NCBI RefSeq assembly: GCF_001280065.1 | Contig: NZ_LGEA01000114.1 | Span: forward strand, 124,001 to 188,000 | From: Streptomyces sp. NRRL B-1140 | GTDB lineage: Bacteria > Actinomycetota > Actinomycetes > Streptomycetales > Streptomycetaceae | Direction of reading: 5' to 3' | DNA: 64,000 nucleotides | Shown: one piece after another, positions 1-7,833 of the stretch | Layout of the letters: each line of letters starts with the position of its first letter | How positions within the stretch are numbered: position 1 is the stretch's first letter | Notes under the pieces: generated by a model | What the model was told of the DNA's origin: nothing | Databases searched by the model: none | What the model saw: only the letters and a program-made list of their open reading frames with translations | Made by a program: the position numbers and the translations under genes

Positions 1-8
1 GTCGACAC
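1..8 (-). CDS. 5' end of an unidentified gene running off the left edge
   Basis: On the minus strand an AAGGAG ribosome-binding site (15-20) is followed after six bases by GTG (8 to 6) and TCG, so a gene probably starts here and continues beyond position 1. Only the first codons are present, so the product cannot be named. It is divergent from the TetR gene at 185 and shares its upstream region with it, which suggests it may be under that regulator. Confidence 0.45.
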
Positions 9-115
9 GTTGTTCTCCTTCGTCCGGGCCCCGGGGCGCCCGTCTTCGAGGATCGTCCGACCTTGGATACGCGGCCATCGCACCCGGGGTTCAGAGGCCG
101 GCCACGCCCGGCGGC

Positions 116-154
116 CAGTGCACTGAGTACCTCCGTGCGAGTGCACCGAGTGCC
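116..154. promoter_or_regulatory. Putative TetR operator, copy 1 (upstream of the TetR gene)
   Basis: This stretch contains the palindrome AGTGCACT (117-124) followed by GAGTACC, then GAGTGCACCGAGTGCC (139-154). The GAGT[G/A]CC half-sites and their spacing recur at 912-946 in front of the DUF35 gene. The repetition suggests one operator type recognised by the adjacent TetR protein; which protein binds is inference. Confidence 0.5.
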
Positions 155-184
155 ATGTCCCTTCCGGGTGCTACGTTCGCGCTC

Positions 185-895
185 ATGAGCTTCGAGAAAG
201 CCGAGGCGGGCACCGGGAAACCGCCCATGCGGGACGCCTTGGTGGCGGCGGCCTTCCAGCTGTTCCTGGAGCGGGGGTACGAGCAGACCACCGTCGACGA
301 CATCGTCGCCCTCGCCGGGGTCGGCCGGCGCTCGTTCTTCCGCTACTTCCCCTCCAAGGAGGACGTGGTCTTCCCGGACCACGAGCGCTGCCTGGCCGAC
401 ATGACGGCCTTCCTGGCGGACGGCTCCGACGACGACGAACCCGTGCGACGGGTCTGCGACGCGGCCCGGCTCGTGCTGCGCATGTACGCCGAGAACCCGA
501 CCTTCTCCGTGCAGCGCTACCGCCTCACCAAGCAGGTCCCGGGGCTGCGCGCCTACGAACTGTCGGTGGTGTGGCGCTACGAGCGGGCCCTCGCCGCGTA
601 CCTGCGCCGGCGCTTCGCCGCCTGCCGGGAGGGCACCCTGCGGGCCGACGTGATCGCGGCCGCGGTGGTCGCGGCGCACAACAACGCGCTGCGCTCCTGG
701 CTGCGTTCGGACGGTCAGGGCGAGGCGAGCGCGGCGGTCGACCGCGCGCTGGCCTATGTGCAGTCGGCGTTCGGCGGCGTACCGGTCCCGCCCGCCATGG
801 AGCAGCCGGAGGACGTGGTGGTCGTCGTGTCGCGGCGCGGGGCACCGCTGTGGCGGGTCGTGCAGGAGATCGAGACGACGCTGGGGCGGGGCTGA
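185..895 (+). CDS. TetR/AcrR family transcriptional regulator
   Basis: This is a DNA-binding one-component repressor candidate of about 236 residues. The N-terminal TetR helix-turn-helix is clear: a stretch starting RDALVAAAFQLFLERGYEQT, then TVDDIVALAGVGRRSFFRYF and PSKEDVVF, the usual 45-50 residue domain. The remaining helical part is the ligand/dimerisation domain and gives no ligand clue. I chose ATG 185; an upstream in-frame ATG at 155 lies on the edge of the repeated operator and would add ten residues. Neither has a good ribosome-binding site, so the message may be leaderless. The same operator-like repeat precedes this gene and the DUF35 gene at 1047, implying autoregulation and control of neighbours. 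Confidence 0.88.
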   Translation: MSFEKAEAGTGKPPMRDALVAAAFQLFLERGYEQTTVDDIVALAGVGRRSFFRYFPSKEDVVFPDHERCLADMTAFLADGSDDDEPVRRVCDAARLVLRMYAENPTFSVQRYRLTKQVPGLRAYELSVVWRYERALAAYLRRRFAACREGTLRADVIAAAVVAAHNNALRSWLRSDGQGEASAAVDRALAYVQSAFGGVPVPPAMEQPEDVVVVVSRRGAPLWRVVQEIETTLGRG

Positions 896-911
896 GTCTC
901 CCCACATTGAG

Positions 912-946
912 GGTACGGAGTGCCTTTACGAGTGGCACTGAGTGCC
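912..946. promoter_or_regulatory. Putative TetR operator, copy 2 (upstream of the DUF35 gene)
   Basis: GGTACGGAGTGCC (912-924) is followed by the near-perfect palindrome GGCACTGAGTGCC (934-946). Alignment to 116-154 shows the same tandem arrangement of GAGTGCC half-sites. It lies in the 151-bp gap between the TetR stop and the DUF35 start, about 100 bp ahead of the latter. Confidence 0.5.
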
Positions 947-1046
947 ATACCCTGTGCTGCGTGCACGGTGGCACGGCGAGCCGCGCACCCGTGTGCGCGA
1001 GTGATCGCGTACGCGGATTCCGGCCGAGTGCAGGGAGTTGACCAGC

Positions 1047-1457
1047 GTGTACCACTCAGGAAGCGTCGCTCAGCAGGCAGCCGGCTCCGCGACGGGTCTG
1101 CTCGACCCGAGGGGCCAGGACTCCGAGGCCATCCTCTACCAGCGCTGTACCTGGTGCGGCACCGCCATGTACCACCGGGTGCTCTGTCCGGTCTGCCGGG
1201 GCAGCGAGCTGCGCACGGAGCGGGCCGAGGGCACGGGCACGGTGCGCCACTCCACCGTGGTGCACCGCAACACCCCCGCGGCGCGCAACGTCTCGCTGAT
1301 CGAGATGGCCGAGGGGTTCGTGGTGCGCGGCCGGGTGATGGGCCCGCCGATCGGCATCCACAGCGGCGACCGGGTACGCCTGTCCACGGCCAAGGACCCG
1401 GTTCGGGGCGAGCCGGTCTTCCAGCTCCTGGACGAGCCCTACCGGGCCTGGAGCTGA
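1047..1457 (+). CDS. DUF35-type zinc-ribbon/OB-fold protein
   Basis: This small protein (about 136 aa) has a zinc-ribbon of the form CTWC-x10-CPVC near residues 33-48, followed by an OB-fold-like beta segment (ERAEGTGTVRHSTVVHR onward). This is the DUF35/rubredoxin-like plus OB architecture that usually accompanies thiolases, acyl-CoA or steroid/lipid-metabolising enzymes and probably helps CoA-substrate handling. GTG 1047 is preferred over the in-frame TTG at 1038 because AGGGAG (1032-1037) is then nine bases upstream. It is flanked by a TetR-type operator shared with the TetR gene, so the two are probably co-regulated. The partner enzyme is not visible and may be the gene leaving the left edge. 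Confidence 0.75.
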   Translation: MYHSGSVAQQAAGSATGLLDPRGQDSEAILYQRCTWCGTAMYHRVLCPVCRGSELRTERAEGTGTVRHSTVVHRNTPAARNVSLIEMAEGFVVRGRVMGPPIGIHSGDRVRLSTAKDPVRGEPVFQLLDEPYRAWS

Positions 1458-1467
1458 CACCTCCTCA

Positions 1468-1848
1468 TCACAGAGCGATGCGGATGCCCACCGTGCCGTC
1501 CACGCCCCGGCGCAACCGGCTGCCGAGGAGGGTGAGCCGGCCCGTCAGGCCGTACTTGCGGGCGATCAGCCGCCGGTAACGGGCGGTGGTCGCGGGGTCG
1601 CAGATCTCCGCCGTCGCGGGCACCTGGTCGCCGGTGGGGTTGCCCCGCAGGTCGCAGGGGCCGACGAGTACGTCGGCGCGCTTGCGGATCCGCTTCACCT
1701 TCCAGGAGCCGGCGGCCGTCCACACGCCGAGTGCCGCACCGTCGCGCACCACCCAGACCGGGGTGGCGACCGGCGTGCCGTTCTTGCGGTAGCTGGTGAG
1801 CAGCAGGTACTTTCCCGCCCCGAGCGCGTCCAGCGTCGTGTCGTCCAT
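1468..1848 (-). CDS. PPOX-class F420-dependent oxidoreductase family protein
   Basis: This 126-residue split-barrel protein of the pyridoxamine-phosphate-oxidase-like fold starts MDDTTLDALGAGKYLLLTS and continues with RKNGTPVATPVWVV, the typical strand pair of small actinobacterial F420- or FMN-binding proteins. The GVWTAAGSWKVKRIRK segment is the usual basic cofactor-phosphate binding region. The family reduces small enones or simply binds flavin or F420; the substrate is unknown. It converges on the DUF35 gene with a ten-base gap. The ATG has no obvious ribosome-binding site. Confidence 0.8.
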   Translation of the reverse strand: MDDTTLDALGAGKYLLLTSYRKNGTPVATPVWVVRDGAALGVWTAAGSWKVKRIRKRADVLVGPCDLRGNPTGDQVPATAEICDPATTARYRRLIARKYGLTGRLTLLGSRLRRGVDGTVGIRIAL

Positions 1849-1878
1849 GGCGGGCAGTGTACGAGCGCGCCCCGGGGC

Positions 1879-3057
1879 TCAGTGGAGCGCCGCCGCCATG
1901 GCGCGCACCGCCTTCGTGAGCACCTCGTCCGGCGTCGCCAGGTTGAGCCGGGCATGGCCGGTGCCACCCGTGCCGAAGGGCAGGCCGGAGCTGAGGGCGA
2001 CCCTGCCGCGGCGCAGGAAGACATCGGCCGGGTCGTCGCCGAGCCCGAGGGCACGGCAGTCGAGCCAGGCCAGGTAGGTGGCATCACCCGGCCGGTAACG
2101 GATCCCGGGCAGGTGCTCGGCCAGCAGGTCCGCGAGCAGCCGCCGTTTGGCGTCGAGCCCGGCCAGCAGGGCGTCCAGCCAGATCAGGCCGTCGCGCAGG
2201 GCGGCGGTGTGGGCGATGACGGCGACGTGGCCGGCACCGTGCCCCACCTCCTCGGGCATCCGCTCCAGGTCGGCGGCGGCCCCGGGCCCGGCGATCGCGA
2301 GGGCGGCCTTGAGCCCGGCCAGGTTCCAGCCCTTCGAGGCGGACATCAGTGACAGGCCGCGCTCGGCACCCGGCACGCTGAGATACGGCACGAACCCGGT
2401 GCCGCCGAGCACCAGCGGGGAGTGGATCTCGTCGGCGACGACGCGCACGCCGTACCGCTCGGCGAGGGCCGCGACGGCGGACAGCTCCGCGGCCGTGTGC
2501 ACGGTGCCGGTCGGGTTGTGGGGGCTGCACAGCAGATGGGCGGCCCGTCGCCGGTCCGTCACGGCCCGCCGGAAGGCCTCCTCCAGGACGTCGAGGTCCA
2601 GCCGCCCGTCCGCCCCCAGCGGGGCCTCGGCCACCCGTCGGCCCATGTGCTCCACGAACTGGTAGAACGGCGGATACACCGGCGGGTTCACGATCACGGT
2701 GTCACCGGGTCCGGTGACCAGTCCGAGCATCTCGACGACACCCAGCATGACGTCCGGCACGAGCGCGGTGCGCTCCACGGCGAGCCCGTCCCAGCCCCAC
2801 CGCTTCCCGGCGAAGGCGGCCAGGGCCTCCGCGTAGGCGGTGCCGGCCGGGTAGCCGGTGTCGCCGAGGTGGAGTGCGTCGGTCACGGCCCGCACGACCG
2901 GCTCGGCGAGCGGCACGTCCATCTCGGCCACCCACAGCGGCAGCACGTCCTCGGGGTAGGTGCGCCACTTCATGCTCGTGCGCTGCCGGAGGCGGTCGAG
3001 AGTGAGGGCCTGCAGGGGGTTAGGTTCACCGGACGACTCGTGCGGGATCCTGGTCAT
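1879..3057 (-). CDS. MalY/PatB-type class I/II aminotransferase (putative C-S lyase)
   Basis: This PLP enzyme of about 392 aa belongs to the fold-type I aminotransferase group close to MalY/PatB cystathionine beta-lyases. Visible features are [18 protein letters not shown] at the N-terminus, [11 protein letters not shown], the PLP-binding [10 protein letters not shown], and the Schiff-base lysine in [12 protein letters not shown]. Members cleave cystathionine or other cysteine conjugates to thiol, pyruvate and ammonia. The ATG at 3057 (MTRIPHESS) matches the usual family length; the open frame extends 50 codons further upstream but lacks family similarity there. The divergent DUF3800-like gene begins only about 25 bp away. 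Confidence 0.85.
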   Translation of the reverse strand: MTRIPHESSGEPNPLQALTLDRLRQRTSMKWRTYPEDVLPLWVAEMDVPLAEPVVRAVTDALHLGDTGYPAGTAYAEALAAFAGKRWGWDGLAVERTALVPDVMLGVVEMLGLVTGPGDTVIVNPPVYPPFYQFVEHMGRRVAEAPLGADGRLDLDVLEEAFRRAVTDRRRAAHLLCSPHNPTGTVHTAAELSAVAALAERYGVRVVADEIHSPLVLGGTGFVPYLSVPGAERGLSLMSASKGWNLAGLKAALAIAGPGAAADLERMPEEVGHGAGHVAVIAHTAALRDGLIWLDALLAGLDAKRRLLADLLAEHLPGIRYRPGDATYLAWLDCRALGLGDDPADVFLRRGRVALSSGLPFGTGGTGHARLNLATPDEVLTKAVRAMAAALH

Positions 3058-3081
3058 GGGCACACGATAGGGGGCGGTGCG

Positions 3082-4071
3082 GTGAGCGGGAATCGTGCGG
3101 AGAGCCATCGGGACGGGGCGGCGCACCCGCTGCTGGAGATCGCCTGCGACGAGTCGGGCTCGGACGGTGAGAACCTCACCGGCGGGAACACCGACGTGTT
3201 CGCGCACGCCGGCGTGTCGCTGTCCGAGGCGGCGGCCGCGGCGACGGTGCGGGAGATCCGGGACAGGATCAGGTCACCGGCCGAGGAGTACAAGGCGAAC
3301 CACCTGCTGCGGGAGAAGCACCGCGCGGTGCTGGAGTGGCTGCTCGCGCCGCGGGGGCCGATCCACGGACGGGCGCGGGTGCACCTCATGGAGAAGACGT
3401 TCTTCGTGGTGGACCGGACTCTCGGCCTGCTGCTGGACGACACGGCCGAGGCGGCCGCTCTGTTCCGCGCGGGGCGCCCGGCCTTCGGGGAGGCCGGCTG
3501 GCGGGCGTTCCTCCTGGCGGCCAACCGGCTACTGCGGGTCCGTCAGGACGAGGACCCGGTGGACGCTTTCTACGGCACCGTCGACACCCTGCTCCGGGAG
3601 CGGCCCGGGACGGACGCGGCGAGCGTCCTGGGGCGGCTGGCCGCCACCCGGCACCGGGCGGTTGCCTACCGGGACGGGCTTCGGGCCGGGCCGCCGCTGA
3701 TCCCGCTGCTCAACCCGCTCCTCCCGGCGATCGTGCGCACGGCCGCCCTCTGGAGCCGCGACGGCCTGCCCGTCCACCTCGTGCACGACCGGCAGAACAT
3801 GCTGACGCCCGACCGCATCGCGTGGATCGAGGGGACCGCCCGGCGGGCCGGGACCGGCCTGGCCGGGCTGCGGCTCGTCGTGGCACGGGACGACGCACGG
3901 GTGCAGGTGGCGGACTTCCTCGCCGGGATCGCCCGCAAGATCGCCTCCGACGAGCTGAACGGCCGCGGGGATCCGGCGCTCACCGCCCTTCTGCGGCCCT
4001 ACGTCGATCCCGGTTCGGTGTGGGGCGACGCCCGCAGCGGGGCGCTGCTCGCGGACCCGGTCGCCGGGTGA
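3082..4071 (+). CDS. DUF3800-like protein of unknown function
   Basis: This is a 329-residue protein. The N-terminus contains [14 protein letters not shown], the DESG signature of DUF3800, and the C-terminal part contains [15 protein letters not shown], matching the late conserved aspartate of that RNase H-like family. Between them are basic and acidic stretches such as [17 protein letters not shown]3800 proteins are uncharacterised; the fold suggests nuclease activity, but this is inference. GTG 3082 is the best start, 24 bases from the divergent aminotransferase start; the open frame continues upstream only as antisense of that gene. Its stop overlaps the GTG of a 34-codon ORF in a GTGA junction. 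Confidence 0.65.
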   Translation: MSGNRAESHRDGAAHPLLEIACDESGSDGENLTGGNTDVFAHAGVSLSEAAAAATVREIRDRIRSPAEEYKANHLLREKHRAVLEWLLAPRGPIHGRARVHLMEKTFFVVDRTLGLLLDDTAEAAALFRAGRPAFGEAGWRAFLLAANRLLRVRQDEDPVDAFYGTVDTLLRERPGTDAASVLGRLAATRHRAVAYRDGLRAGPPLIPLLNPLLPAIVRTAALWSRDGLPVHLVHDRQNMLTPDRIAWIEGTARRAGTGLAGLRLVVARDDARVQVADFLAGIARKIASDELNGRGDPALTALLRPYVDPGSVWGDARSGALLADPVAG

Positions 4072-4172
4072 CGCCCGAAGAGATCACCCGTGCGCTGAAC
4101 GCGGCAGGGCTGCGCCCCGTATGGATGAGGGGCACTCAACTCAAGGAGGGCCCCGCGGTGTTCGCAGCGTGA
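4068..4172 (+). CDS. Small ORF (34 aa) translationally coupled to the DUF3800-like gene
   Basis: A GTG at 4068 overlaps the TGA of the preceding gene in a GTGA junction and opens 34 codons ending at TGA 4172. The product starts [19 protein letters not shown] and ends EGPAVFAA. The codons are GC-rich in third position like real genes here, and the stop-start overlap is the standard coupling geometry in this organism. There is no recognisable domain. It may be a partner peptide of the upstream protein or the remnant of a once longer gene. Confidence 0.5.
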   Translation: MTPEEITRALNAAGLRPVWMRGTQLKEGPAVFAA

Positions 4173-4194
4173 TGTTCGGGTTCGGGAGCCATGC

Positions 4195-5541
4195 ATGAGG
4201 CACGCACGACGACGGGTCGTCCGGCGAGTGACACGGCTGGCGGCCGTCGGCGGACTCCTCCTCGGAGGAGCCATGGTCACCAACGCAGTGGCGAGCGAGC
4301 CATCGGCTCCGGTCATCGGCGTCCCCTTCACCGCACCACCCGCGACCGGTGAGGGCGCCGACCTCGTGTCGCGGCTCGGCGACGCGCGCACAGCGGGCAG
4401 CTGGATCGACTCGTCCGGGCGGCCGGTCGTCGCGGTGACCGACGAGAAGGCGGCCGCCGAGGTGAAACGCGCCGGGGCGCGGGCCAAGATGGTCGGTCAC
4501 AGCATGAGCGACCTCAAGTCCGCAGCGGCGACGCTGCGTTCGGCCCCCCGGGTCTCCGGCACCTCGTGGGCCCTGGACTACAAGAACAACCAGGTGGTGG
4601 TGCGGGGCGACGGCACCGTCTCCGCCTCGGCCTGGTCCCGGATGACCGAGGTCGCCGAGGGCATCGGCTCCTTCGTCCGCATGGAGCGCACCGAGGGCAC
4701 GTTCACGACACGACTGAACGGCGCGCAGCCCATCCTGTCGACGGCCGGGCGCTGTTCGGCGGGGTTCAACGTGACCGACGGGGAGAGCGACTTCATCCTC
4801 ACGGCGGGGCACTGCGGTCCCGACGGCTCCGTCTGGTTCGCCGACGACCGGGGCCGGCAGCAGGTCGGCACCTCGCTCAAGGGGAGCTTTCCCGGCGACG
4901 ACTACTCCCTGGTGAAGTACGACGCCGGCCGCGCGGGCAAGGGCGCGGACGTGGTGGCGGTCGGTGACGGCAAGGGTGTGCGGATCACGGGCGTCGCCGA
5001 TGCGGACGTCGGGCAGAAGGTCTTCCGCAGCGGCAGCACCAGCGGACTGCGCGAGGGAGAGGTGACCGCGCTCGACGCCACGGTCAACTACCCCGAGGGC
5101 ACGGTCAGCGGCCTCATCGAGACCAACGTGTGCGCCGAACCCGGTGACAGCGGAGGCCCGATGTTCGCCGACGGCATCGCGCTCGGGCTGACGTCGGGCG
5201 GCAGCGGGGACTGCAAGGCGGGCGGTACGACGTTCTTCCAGCCGGTGACCAAGGCGCTGACCGAGCTGGGCGTCAAGCTGATCGTGGCCAAGTCGGCCGG
5301 CGGCACGGGCGCCGCGCCCGCCCCGTCGGCGTCTCAGGGCGCGGCCTCGCCGGGTACGTCGGCGCCGGTCACGGGCACGGACGTGTCGACCCTGCTGAGC
5401 CGCCTCACCGACCCGCGCAACGTCGGCCCCGGCATGCTCGTCATCGCGGGCAGCCTCGTCGCCCTCGTGGCGACCCGCTGGATCCGCGCGGAACAGGACC
5501 GCAAGGCGTACCGGCAGTACTATTCGGCGACTTGGGGGTGA
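4195..5541 (+). CDS. Secreted, probably membrane-anchored S1 serine protease (streptogrisin-like)
   Basis: This is a 448-aa preproprotease. The arginine-rich N-terminus with a hydrophobic run (LAAVGGLLLGGAMVTNAVA) is a signal peptide. Residues 45-170 resemble the alpha-lytic/streptogrisin pro-region. The catalytic triad is visible as TAGHC, DDYSLVKYD and EPGDSGGP. Unlike soluble streptogrisins, the catalytic domain is followed by an Ala/Ser/Pro linker and a hydrophobic segment at residues 411-430 (MLVIAGSLVALVATRWI), then a short basic tail, so the enzyme is likely tethered to the membrane with the protease outside. A GGGAG-like site precedes the ATG. It is paralogous to the protease at 55768-57153, sharing TVNYPEGTV and CAEPGDSGG. 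Confidence 0.88.
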   Translation: MRHARRRVVRRVTRLAAVGGLLLGGAMVTNAVASEPSAPVIGVPFTAPPATGEGADLVSRLGDARTAGSWIDSSGRPVVAVTDEKAAAEVKRAGARAKMVGHSMSDLKSAAATLRSAPRVSGTSWALDYKNNQVVVRGDGTVSASAWSRMTEVAEGIGSFVRMERTEGTFTTRLNGAQPILSTAGRCSAGFNVTDGESDFILTAGHCGPDGSVWFADDRGRQQVGTSLKGSFPGDDYSLVKYDAGRAGKGADVVAVGDGKGVRITGVADADVGQKVFRSGSTSGLREGEVTALDATVNYPEGTVSGLIETNVCAEPGDSGGPMFADGIALGLTSGGSGDCKAGGTTFFQPVTKALTELGVKLIVAKSAGGTGAAPAPSASQGAASPGTSAPVTGTDVSTLLSRLTDPRNVGPGMLVIAGSLVALVATRWIRAEQDRKAYRQYYSATWG

Positions 5542-5767
5542 GACAGGCCGGGGGGGGCGTCCCCGTCAGCCCAGCGTGAGCGGCACGGTACCCGTCCGCC
5601 GTTCCCCTCCCCGCGCCGCCCCGGCCACCGGCCACGAACCACAGGGCGGGCACCGTGACGGCGATACCGAGCCCAGCGACGGCGCCCGGGCGGTCGCCGA
5701 GGACGAGCACCCCGCACAGCGCCGACAGCGCGACCCCGGTGACGGCGCTGACCGGCACCACGAGGCT

Positions 5768-5812
5768 CTCCCCCAAGCTCTCGGCTTCGCTCGAACAGGG
5801 AGGTGCCCCCAT
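5768..5812 (-). repeat. Short interspersed repeat, copy A
   Basis: A roughly 43-bp element reading CCCCCAAGCTCTCGGCTTCG and ending AGGGAGGTGCCCCCAT on the plus strand. The reverse complement of 6017-6060 matches it at all but about seven positions. It interrupts and frameshifts the EamA pseudogene. It resembles a short element that I associate with being scattered through Streptomyces genomes; that recollection could not be checked here. Confidence 0.75.
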
Positions 5813-6016
5813 CCCCCCCTGCTCAGCCCACGGTTGAGGAACTACATGGCGGTGCCGCTGCCGACGCCGGACAGCGCGCCCCACGACAGGTCGGCACCCC
5901 GGACGGCGCCGACGGGCAGGAGGAGCGCGCCGGCGCAGGCGAGCAGCAACCCGCCCAGCCGGCCGAGGAAGGTGACGGCCGTGTGATGTGCGCGCCGGGA
6001 CAGCAGACCGCCGACG

Positions 6017-6060
6017 GTGGGGGCACCACCCTGCTCAAGCAAGTCGAGAGCTTGGGGGAC
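6017..6060 (+). repeat. Short interspersed repeat, copy B (inverted relative to copy A)
   Basis: This starts GGTGGGGGCACCACCCTGC and ends AGAGCTTGGGGGAC, the inverse of copy A about 200 bp away. In the EamA reading frame it adds 16 codons without breaking the frame. Copies A and B therefore appear to be separate insertions, one tolerated in frame and one not. Confidence 0.75.
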
Positions 6061-6178
6061 GACGATGCCGTAGACGACGGCCGAGGACAGTGCGAGAAGG
6101 GCACCCATGGGGATCAGGGGTGCCCTTGGACGAGGGCCCGATGCGCCGACGGGCCGGAACGAAGCGGGCCGCGGGCGC

Positions 6179-6337
6179 CTAGTTGGGGGCCGCGGCGGCC
6201 CACTCCAGGACGAGCCGCTGGTATTCCTCGCGCTGCTCGACGCTCAGTGTCCCGCCCGACCGGCGCCACAGCGCACGGATCTCCTCGTTGACCTCGTCAG
6301 CCGATCGCTCGGATGAGGTTTCAACAGTGGTGGACAT
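6179..6337 (-). CDS. Small protein of unknown function (52 aa)
   Basis: The predicted product starts MSTTVETSSERSADEVNEEI and continues RALWRRSGGTLSVEQREEYQ, ending VLEWAAAAPN. It is acidic and predicted helical, with no membrane segment or signal. The open frame runs upstream to 6427, but the ATG at 6337 begins the compositionally plausible protein; an in-frame ATG four codons earlier is an alternative. Ribosome-binding sites are weak for both. It may be a conserved small actinobacterial protein, but no function can be assigned. Confidence 0.6.
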   Translation of the reverse strand: MSTTVETSSERSADEVNEEIRALWRRSGGTLSVEQREEYQRLVLEWAAAAPN

Positions 6338-6500
6338 GCTGTGAAGCATACGTCGCCGGACGTGAAGGCGATGTGAGTCATCACGAGCCAAACGGGCATT
6401 TCGGACAGTGTTACTGATCACGTCCATCTCCCGGTAAACGTGAGGCTGTTCACATCAACCGCCTGTGAGCACCTTTCGCCTGCGGCGAGTTCACCGTCGC

Positions 6501-7661
6501 TCACGCTTCGGCCGACCCCAGCACCAGCACCTTGATGGCCAGCACGGCCGCACCACGGGCCCAGTCGTGGAAGTCGGACACCTTCGTCTCCAGGCCGACC
6601 GGTGCGGCGAGCGGGTGCCTGAGCTCACGAACCGTCTCCTCGACGGTCTTGCCCGCCACGTCCATCAGCCCGACGCCCTCCCCCGCGAGCAGGATCTTCT
6701 GCGGCATCACGAAGTTGGAGATCTGCGCGACGAGCGTGCCCAGGGCTCGCGCCGCCTCGCCGACGACCCGGGCGGGCATCGGGTCCCCGGCGGCTGCGCG
6801 GGCGAGGATCTCCTCGTAGGTGCGGTCCTCACCGGTGGCGGCCCGGACCTGGTAGCGGATGCTGGGGATGGTCAGCAGCGAGACGGCACTGCCGCGTCTG
6901 CCGTCCGGGGTGAGCGGCCCGTGGGAGTCGACGATCCAGTGCCTCCCGAAGCCGCGGTCCTCCTCGGCGAAGGGCACCCGCTTGCCGCCCAGGACCAGCC
7001 CGTAGCCGAGGCCGGCGCCGATGGTCAGGACGACGAAGCGGTCCAGTCCGCGCCCGGCGCCGAACCAGGTCTCCGCCTCGACCAGGGCCGCGACGTCGTT
7101 CTCGACGACCACCGGCAGGCCGGTGCGCTCCTCGACCAGTTCGGCCAGGGGGACGTCCCGCCACAGCAGGAACGGGGATTCGCCGACCACCGCGCGGTCC
7201 TGGACGAAGCCGCCGACCCCGATGCCGATCCCTGCGAGGCGAGGGTGACCCATGGCCAGTTCGGCGGTCATCGCGGCCAGCAGATCGGCGACTTCGGCGG
7301 GGTCGTGGGTGGTGAGTGCGCGGTCGTGGCGGGCGACGATGTGGCTTCGAAGGGTGGTGACGACACCGTAGACCGCATCCTCCGTGATCTTGAAACCGAG
7401 GAAGAAGCCCGAGTCGGCGACGACGTCCAGCGGCTGCGAGGGGCGGCCCTGACGCGCCTCCGCGGGCGCCCCCGCCTCGGGCACCTCGACCAGCAGGCCC
7501 GACTCGATCAGCGGTTTGGTCAGGCGGGTGAGGCTGCCGGCCGACAGGCCCAGCCTGCGGGCGAGTTCCGTGCGAGACAGCGGACCGTGGACCAGTACCT
7601 CGATCGCCACGGAGCGCTCGCCCGGGCTCAACGGCAGCCAGCCGGAGGTTCCTTCGGTCAT
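6501..7661 (-). CDS. ROK family transcriptional regulator
   Basis: This repressor/sugar-kinase-like regulator is about 386 aa. The N-terminal winged helix-turn-helix (LSRTELARRLGLSAGSLTRL, then TKPLIESGLLVEV) is followed by the ROK fold with an ATP/sugar-binding DVVADSGFFLGFKI region and LTIGAGLGYGLVLGG. The zinc-binding cysteine cluster of canonical ROK kinases is not evident, so a purely regulatory role is likely. ATG 7661 is used; the open frame upstream has no family similarity. It is divergent from the sugar ABC transporter operon starting at 7834, the common arrangement in which the ROK protein represses the transporter until its sugar binds. Confidence 0.88.
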   Translation of the reverse strand: MTEGTSGWLPLSPGERSVAIEVLVHGPLSRTELARRLGLSAGSLTRLTKPLIESGLLVEVPEAGAPAEARQGRPSQPLDVVADSGFFLGFKITEDAVYGVVTTLRSHIVARHDRALTTHDPAEVADLLAAMTAELAMGHPRLAGIGIGVGGFVQDRAVVGESPFLLWRDVPLAELVEERTGLPVVVENDVAALVEAETWFGAGRGLDRFVVLTIGAGLGYGLVLGGKRVPFAEEDRGFGRHWIVDSHGPLTPDGRRGSAVSLLTIPSIRYQVRAATGEDRTYEEILARAAAGDPMPARVVGEAARALGTLVAQISNFVMPQKILLAGEGVGLMDVAGKTVEETVRELRHPLAAPVGLETKVSDFHDWARGAAVLAIKVLVLGSAEA

Positions 7662-7689
7662 GAAAGGTCCGACTCCCCTCACTCCTTTT

Positions 7690-7787
7690 TTTCGCACTGA
7701 AACCAACATGACCACTCTAAGCAGATGTCGGCTCCTGGGAAAAGATGTTTGCAGGGCCCTTGACGCAGCAATTGTTTCGCACCAAAA
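7690..7787. promoter_or_regulatory. Paired operator-like sites between the ROK gene and the sugar ABC operon
   Basis: TTTCGCACTGAAA (7690-7702) and TTTCGCACCAAAA (7775-7787) occur 85 bp apart, about eight helical turns, in the 172-bp divergent intergenic region. The first is an inverted repeat (TTTC-N5-GAAA). The second follows a TTGACG (7760-7765) that could be the -35 of the transporter promoter. Binding by the ROK protein, perhaps with looping, is inference. Confidence 0.45.
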
Positions 7788-7833
7788 GTAAGTCCCGCCA
7801 GAGGACGAGCCGCCGCAGCGAGGGAGTCTCCCG

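Larger units (their letters stand above)
5560..6108 (-). pseudogene. Broken EamA/DMT-family transporter gene
   Basis: The N-terminal part starts MGALLALSSAVVYGIV and continues as GGLLSRRAHHTAVTFLGRLGG, as expected of an EamA transporter. A 16-residue insertion (VPQALDLLEQGGAPTV) between these is encoded by a short repeat element (6017-6060). The frame ends at a TAG (5842-5844) directly after SGVGSGTAM, where the family continues with FLNRGLSRG; those codons are still readable after the stop. A second repeat copy (5768-5812) then shifts the frame, and SLVVPVSAVTGVALSALCGV continues in another frame. The 3' end is not definable. Two insertions plus a nonsense codon make a functional transporter very unlikely. 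Confidence 0.8.

Noticed and set aside
2422-3081. Long plus-strand frame upstream of the DUF3800-like gene (549 aa in total)
   Set aside because: The first 220 codons are antisense to the aminotransferase and show low-complexity composition; the protein-like part begins near GTG 3082.
5441-5570. Extension of the EamA pseudogene frame into the protease 3' end
   Set aside because: The text after GGRGGAGR loses similarity and becomes proline/glycine-rich shadow of the protease gene.
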